The notes under the pieces: generated by a model | The model's input: the letters and a program-made list of their open reading frames with translations, nothing else | What the model was told of the DNA's origin: nothing | Database searches by the model: none | Made by a program: the position numbers and the translations under genes | Shown: positions 60,390 to 64,000 of the stretch, piece after piece | How positions within the stretch are numbered: the first letter of the stretch is position 1 | Layout of the letters: each line of letters opens with the position of its first letter | From: Deltaproteobacteria bacterium | Lineage (GTDB): Bacteria; Bdellovibrionota; UBA2394 | Reading direction: 5' to 3' | Length of the DNA stretch: 64,000 bases | Assembly (NCBI GenBank): GCA_017302715.1 | Contig: JAFLCD010000001.1 | Coordinates: 310,001-374,000 of the forward strand

Positions 60390-62072
60390 TTACTGCTCTT
60401 TGTATTTTTCCATTCCTTTGGGCGTAAACCAAGCAGCAGAATCAAGTCCCATCAGCGGAACGGGAAGAATTCCTTGAAATCTTTTTGAGCCTACAAAAAG
60501 TGAAGGCACTTCAAATAAAAATAAATAAGGAGCTTCTTCAGCTAAAATTTTAGAAAACTGATGATAAAGTTTATTTCGCTTATTTGGATCAAGAGTGACT
60601 CGAGCTTGCTCCATCAATTTATCTGCTTCAGGATTTTTAAATCCGATGAAGTTACTGCCTTCTCCATTGGCCTGAGAGCTGTGCCATATCTGATAAGGAT
60701 CCATATCCAATGCGCCTCCCCATCCCATCATGAGCGCATCAAATTTGAATGCCTGCATTTGTTTGACGAAAACCGTCCACTCCAAAGTGCGGATATTCAT
60801 CTCAATGCCGATTTGTTTAAGAGCTTGTTGATAAATGAGCGCTACTCTCTCGCTATCGGAGTTTCCGGCGCCAAATAAAAGTTCAAACGAGAATTTTTTG
60901 CCGTCTTTTTCAAAAATACCTGTTGCTGGATTTATTTTCCAACCTGCTTTTTCTAAAAGCGCTTTGGCTTTAGCAGAATCGTAAGGAATAGGTTGAAGAG
61001 AGGGCTCTGATTTCGGACTGACTTTAGGAAATGTTCCAACAGCTAAAGTGCGCGAATTAAAATAAATCTTTTTATTAATTTCTTCGCGAGGCATTGCATA
61101 CGCTAAAGCTTGGCGAACTTCTTTGGATTGAAAAAGCGGCAATCTTAAATTCCATCCGATAAAACCATGCCCATTTCCGTCGGCCGTATCGTATCTAAAT
61201 CTGTAGAATTTTTTCTCAACTTCAGGAGTCGCGAGCTCAGAGTAATATTGTCTGGTGGTCGGCTCCATCGCATCGATATCGCCTTTTTTTAAAGCCATCA
61301 GCGCCACAGAAGGCTCAGTGATAATGCGAAAAACGAGACGTTCAAAATTGTAGAGGTTCTTTAATTTTTCTACCTGGTTGCCAAAATAATTTTTATTTCG
61401 GACGAGTTCAACGGATTGACCATTGTCCCAAGACTTAAACACATAGGGACCAGATCCAATGGGTTTTCGGTTAGCGGCATTTTTATTAAAATCTCCCACA
61501 CCATAAATATGTTTAGGCATGATATCGACGAGCCCGAGCATAATTAAATTTCTGTAATATATTTCTTTTAAGTGGAATCGCACTTTGAGCGGACTCAAAA
61601 CTTCAACCGATTTAAGTGAAGCAAAATAATTTTGAAGATGAGCCGCATCAACTTTAGGATTTTTGATGGTATCAAAAGTAAATTTCACATCTTCGGTTGT
61701 AAGTGGATGTCCGTCGTGAAAAGTAATTCCGGGTCTCAAAGTAAAATCATAGGTGAGTCCGTCTTTCGAAACTTCCCAAGATTCGGCGAGCCGTCCTTCG
61801 GGCTGTGCTGTTTTTGGATCAAATCGAATGAGAGAATCAAAGAGCCAATCAACTACAGCACTTGCATAGGCATCTGTTTTAAGAATCGGATTCAAAGTTG
61901 TAGGATTGGCGGCTAGCCAAGAAACCATCCAATCATTTTTTACCGGCTGCAGATTGGTTGCTGACATTTCAGAAGTCGCATCGGAAGTAGAGTTGTTTGA
62001 GCGATTGCAAGAAATGAAACTAAGAGAGCTAATAGAAATCAAAATAAAGAAAGAGCGATAAAAATTTCTCAT
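60390..62072 (-). CDS. extracellular solute-binding lipoprotein (SBP family 5)
   Basis: 560 residues. A lipobox signal peptide (SSLSFISC) tethers it to the membrane. The family 5 substrate-binding fold is clear: VSWLAANPTTLNPIL, then LAESWEVSKDGLTYDFTLRP, FHDGHPLTTEDVKFTFDTIK, GSGPYVFKSWD and FIGWNLRLPLFQSKEVRQALAYA. It captures peptides (or another solute such as nickel or a glycoside) and hands them to DppBC. It heads the dppB-dppC-MFS unit. The ATPases needed for import are not in the window. Confidence 0.93.
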   Translation of the reverse strand: MRNFYRSFFILISISSLSFISCNRSNNSTSDATSEMSATNLQPVKNDWMVSWLAANPTTLNPILKTDAYASAVVDWLFDSLIRFDPKTAQPEGRLAESWEVSKDGLTYDFTLRPGITFHDGHPLTTEDVKFTFDTIKNPKVDAAHLQNYFASLKSVEVLSPLKVRFHLKEIYYRNLIMLGLVDIMPKHIYGVGDFNKNAANRKPIGSGPYVFKSWDNGQSVELVRNKNYFGNQVEKLKNLYNFERLVFRIITEPSVALMALKKGDIDAMEPTTRQYYSELATPEVEKKFYRFRYDTADGNGHGFIGWNLRLPLFQSKEVRQALAYAMPREEINKKIYFNSRTLAVGTFPKVSPKSEPSLQPIPYDSAKAKALLEKAGWKINPATGIFEKDGKKFSFELLFGAGNSDSERVALIYQQALKQIGIEMNIRTLEWTVFVKQMQAFKFDALMMGWGGALDMDPYQIWHSSQANGEGSNFIGFKNPEADKLMEQARVTLDPNKRNKLYHQFSKILAEEAPYLFLFEVPSLFVGSKRFQGILPVPLMGLDSAAWFTPKGMEKYKEQ

Positions 62073-62081
62073 ACCTTAAGT

Positions 62082-63338
62082 TTAAGGTGAGGGTTTTCGA
62101 GGGGCAATCCATTTGACGAAATCCCAGAGGAAAACAGGTGCTATGGCAGAGAGTAAAAGAAAAACGATAAGATGCGATACAGCTAAGATCGCAAAAATTT
62201 GGGGAATACTGATTTTAAATTCGAGCAAAAGAATAAGAATAATTGACGCAGCGACCATAAACAATGCGTTCAAAATATTATTGGCAGCGATCGTCTGAGA
62301 TCTTGTTTCGGCGGCCGACTTATTTTGCATCAACGTATAAAGTGGAACGATAAAAAATCCACTAAAAGTCGAAAGTAAAAGTAAATCGGCATAAATTCGA
62401 TTGTCCATTTCGCCACCTGCAAGCCAAAGATCAAAAGTAAAAATCGAAATTCCAATGGCGCCTAGTCCAACGAGTCCTAAGTTGAGTTTATCTTTTGAAA
62501 TCTTAGAACAAAGAACCGAGCCGATAGCAATTCCAACCGAAAAGAGGGCTAGAAAAGTTGTCACTGTCTGGGGGCCTTGATGCAAAACATCGCGAACGTA
62601 ATTTGGAAAAAGAGAAAGCATGGCGGCTCCAAATAACCAAAACCAAGAAATTCCAAAAATACTTACGGTGATCATTCGATTGGCGAAGGCGAGTTTTAAA
62701 ATCTTCATGGTTGGCGCAAATGGATTTCGCGAAATTTCCAAATGAGGCGAGGCGGGAGGTGCCGACGGAATAAATAGGCAGGCGATCCATCCAATGATGG
62801 CTGTCAGAATAAGACCAACGCTTGCGATGAGAGGATGAATATCCACAAGTAATCCACCGGTAATGGTGCCAAGCAAGATGGCAAAAAAAGTAGAGCCCTC
62901 GATCAAAGCGTTACCTGCAATGAGCTCGCCTTCCGTTTTTAAAAGCTGAGGTAGAATGCTGTATTTGATGGGGCCAAAAAAAGAGGAGTGAACGCCCATC
63001 AAAAAAAGTACAATCAACAAAAATTCAAACTGATGAAAATAAAATCCAACAGCGGCAAGCAACATAAAAATTATTTCTGCGAGTTTAATCCATCGAATGA
63101 TAAAAGTTTTTTCAAATTTATCGGCGAGTTGTCCCGCCGTCGCAGAAAATAAAAAAAACGGCAGGATAAAAATTCCCCCTGCGAATACGACCATCTGCGA
63201 CGAAGGCATTCCAAAAACCGATGCCGATTGAAACGCGATCAAAATCACCATGGCGCTTTTTAAAAAATTATCGTTGAAAGCGCCTAAAAACTGAGTGCAA
63301 AAATACGGAAAAAACTTTCGTTCAAAGAGAAGGCGCAC
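62082..63338 (-). CDS. lplT: LplT-like lysophospholipid transporter (MFS)
   Basis: 418 residues from GTG 63338 with about 12 helices. LplT hallmarks are present: CTQFLGAFNDNFLKSA near the N-terminus, FFGPIKYSILPQLL at about 120-133 and LIAGNALIEGSTFFAILLGT at about 139-158. LplT flips lysophospholipids across the inner membrane for re-acylation by Aas. No aas acyltransferase gene is next to it here; the acyltransferase may be elsewhere. It is 9 bases upstream of the binding-protein gene and may lead that transcript. Confidence 0.85.
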   Translation of the reverse strand: MRLLFERKFFPYFCTQFLGAFNDNFLKSAMVILIAFQSASVFGMPSSQMVVFAGGIFILPFFLFSATAGQLADKFEKTFIIRWIKLAEIIFMLLAAVGFYFHQFEFLLIVLFLMGVHSSFFGPIKYSILPQLLKTEGELIAGNALIEGSTFFAILLGTITGGLLVDIHPLIASVGLILTAIIGWIACLFIPSAPPASPHLEISRNPFAPTMKILKLAFANRMITVSIFGISWFWLFGAAMLSLFPNYVRDVLHQGPQTVTTFLALFSVGIAIGSVLCSKISKDKLNLGLVGLGAIGISIFTFDLWLAGGEMDNRIYADLLLLSTFSGFFIVPLYTLMQNKSAAETRSQTIAANNILNALFMVAASIILILLLEFKISIPQIFAILAVSHLIVFLLLSAIAPVFLWDFVKWIAPRKPSP

Positions 63339-63398
63339 AAGACATGCTAGCTAAATCGAATGGAACATCCAATTTTGATTTTAAGCAGAACGAGAGTT

Positions 63399-64000
63399 TC
63401 AGCGTCGCTTTAGAAATTCGTATCTTTCAAGGTTGGCTTTAGATCGATCTGCCCAGTCGGCGTACACATCATCCTCAAGTTTGCTTCTCGCTTCATCGAT
63501 GAGTTTATGAGCCGTAGCCCATACTCTCCCTCGATAGATCGCCTCTAGATTTGGAATGAGATAAAAAAGACTTTGTCCAACTTCTGGAGCATAGGAAAAG
63601 CTAATATCAGGTTTTTGGGGTCGATCATCCATGGGAGTGTGTAAATCTAAATGGTTTAGCGATTCAAATGAAACTGCTTCGATGGCTGTAAAATAGAGTC
63701 GTGCATCAGCTTCTGAAAGCAAATCTTTTTCTTTAGCTTTTCCACTTAATAGATTTTGAAGTTTTCTAAGCTGTGTATCGTTTAAAACTTTCCATTTATG
63801 TAAAGTGTCTAAGTCTTCTTTAAGACGCCAAATTTCATGATCGAGCGCTCGAGTACTATCTCGAAAAGTTTCGAGCATATCTAAAGTTGTTTTCCAGGTG
63901 CTAACATTTTCTTGATAATGCTTGCTACCTGCTCGATGTCTTATTCTTTCAATGAGGTCACACAAAAAATCTGGAGCCGTTGCTTTTCCTGCAGCTTTAT
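63399..64000 (-). CDS. hypothetical protein, 5' end beyond the window
   Basis: The frame stays open to the right edge (residues KAAGKATAPDFLCDLIERIR precede the first TTG at 63965), so the start is probably outside the window. The visible 200 residues are helical and charged, with a coiled-coil-like stretch (STRALDHEIWRLKEDLDTLH). A folded C-terminal part (YAPEVGQSLFYLIPNLEAIY) follows. No family is recognised. It ends 60 bases before the LplT start region, on the same strand. Confidence 0.6.
   Translation of the reverse strand, partial: KAAGKATAPDFLCDLIERIRHRAGSKHYQENVSTWKTTLDMLETFRDSTRALDHEIWRLKEDLDTLHKWKVLNDTQLRKLQNLLSGKAKEKDLLSEADARLYFTAIEAVSFESLNHLDLHTPMDDRPQKPDISFSYAPEVGQSLFYLIPNLEAIYRGRVWATAHKLIDEARSKLEDDVYADWADRSKANLERYEFLKRR

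Overview
The window reads as chromosome of a predatory-lineage or free-living Gram-negative bacterium, most likely from the Bdellovibrionota. This is inferred from the mix of many signal-peptide and lipobox proteins, a Ser/Thr kinase, PilZ and receiver proteins, an HpnB-type glycosyltransferase, deltaproteobacterial-type conserved hypotheticals, AT-leaning codon use and frequent TTG/GTG starts. It is not proven: no rRNA or phylogeny was available. Gene density is very high, with many 4-base ATGA overlaps between co-directional genes. No prophage, CRISPR array or transposase gene was seen.

Layout. 1-7.2 kb: envelope genes on the minus strand, comprising a HEAT-repeat and secreted pair and a three-gene Ig-like lipoprotein operon, plus a eukaryote-like adenylosuccinate lyase. 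7.2-12.4 kb: alanine dehydrogenase, a large secreted helical protein, a receiver-like coiled-coil protein and a hexapeptide-repeat secreted protein. 12.5-19 kb: MarR regulator, M20 peptidase, ComF, then glmU-glmS for UDP-GlcNAc synthesis. 19-27 kb: PilZ, a receiver with a PopZ-like tail, birA-coaX, then an unusual membrane cluster of a degenerate P-type ATPase, a CcmH-like protein and a CNB-domain diheme cytochrome b. 27-35.4 kb: HpnB glycosyltransferase, outer-membrane protein, transmembrane Ser/Thr kinase and a 1161-residue Ig-like surface protein with a C-terminal sorting tag. 35.5-40.1 kb: Fur-controlled FTR1 iron permease with a fused cytochrome c, acid phosphatase lipoprotein, a three-repeat lipoprotein, a VapBC-type toxin-antitoxin pair and a frameshifted small lipoprotein gene. 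40.1-54 kb: core housekeeping genes ligA, rho-rpmE-prfA-prmC, murA, a HisD-like pseudoenzyme, rpsU-yqeY-dnaG-rpoD and a CAU tRNA. 54-64 kb: alpha/beta-hydrolase-like protein, zinc-ribbon protein, RNase P RNA, GNAT, an MFS exporter with a Dpp-type peptide transporter lacking its ATPases, LplT, and a truncated gene at the right edge.

Most noteworthy. (1) The 23.8-27.0 kb cluster pairs a P-type ATPase that has lost its catalytic motifs with a heme-handling-like domain and a CNB-domain protein carrying two HX13H transmembrane heme-ligand pairs; it may be an undescribed membrane redox or heme system. (2) The HisD homologue between murA and rpsU has lost the catalytic Glu-His pair and two zinc ligands. 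(3) CoaX has Lys in place of its first conserved Asp. (4) A palindromic REP-like repeat family occurs three times (2560, 6165, 35509). (5) A small Cys-rich lipoprotein gene at 39943 is broken by a single-base frameshift.
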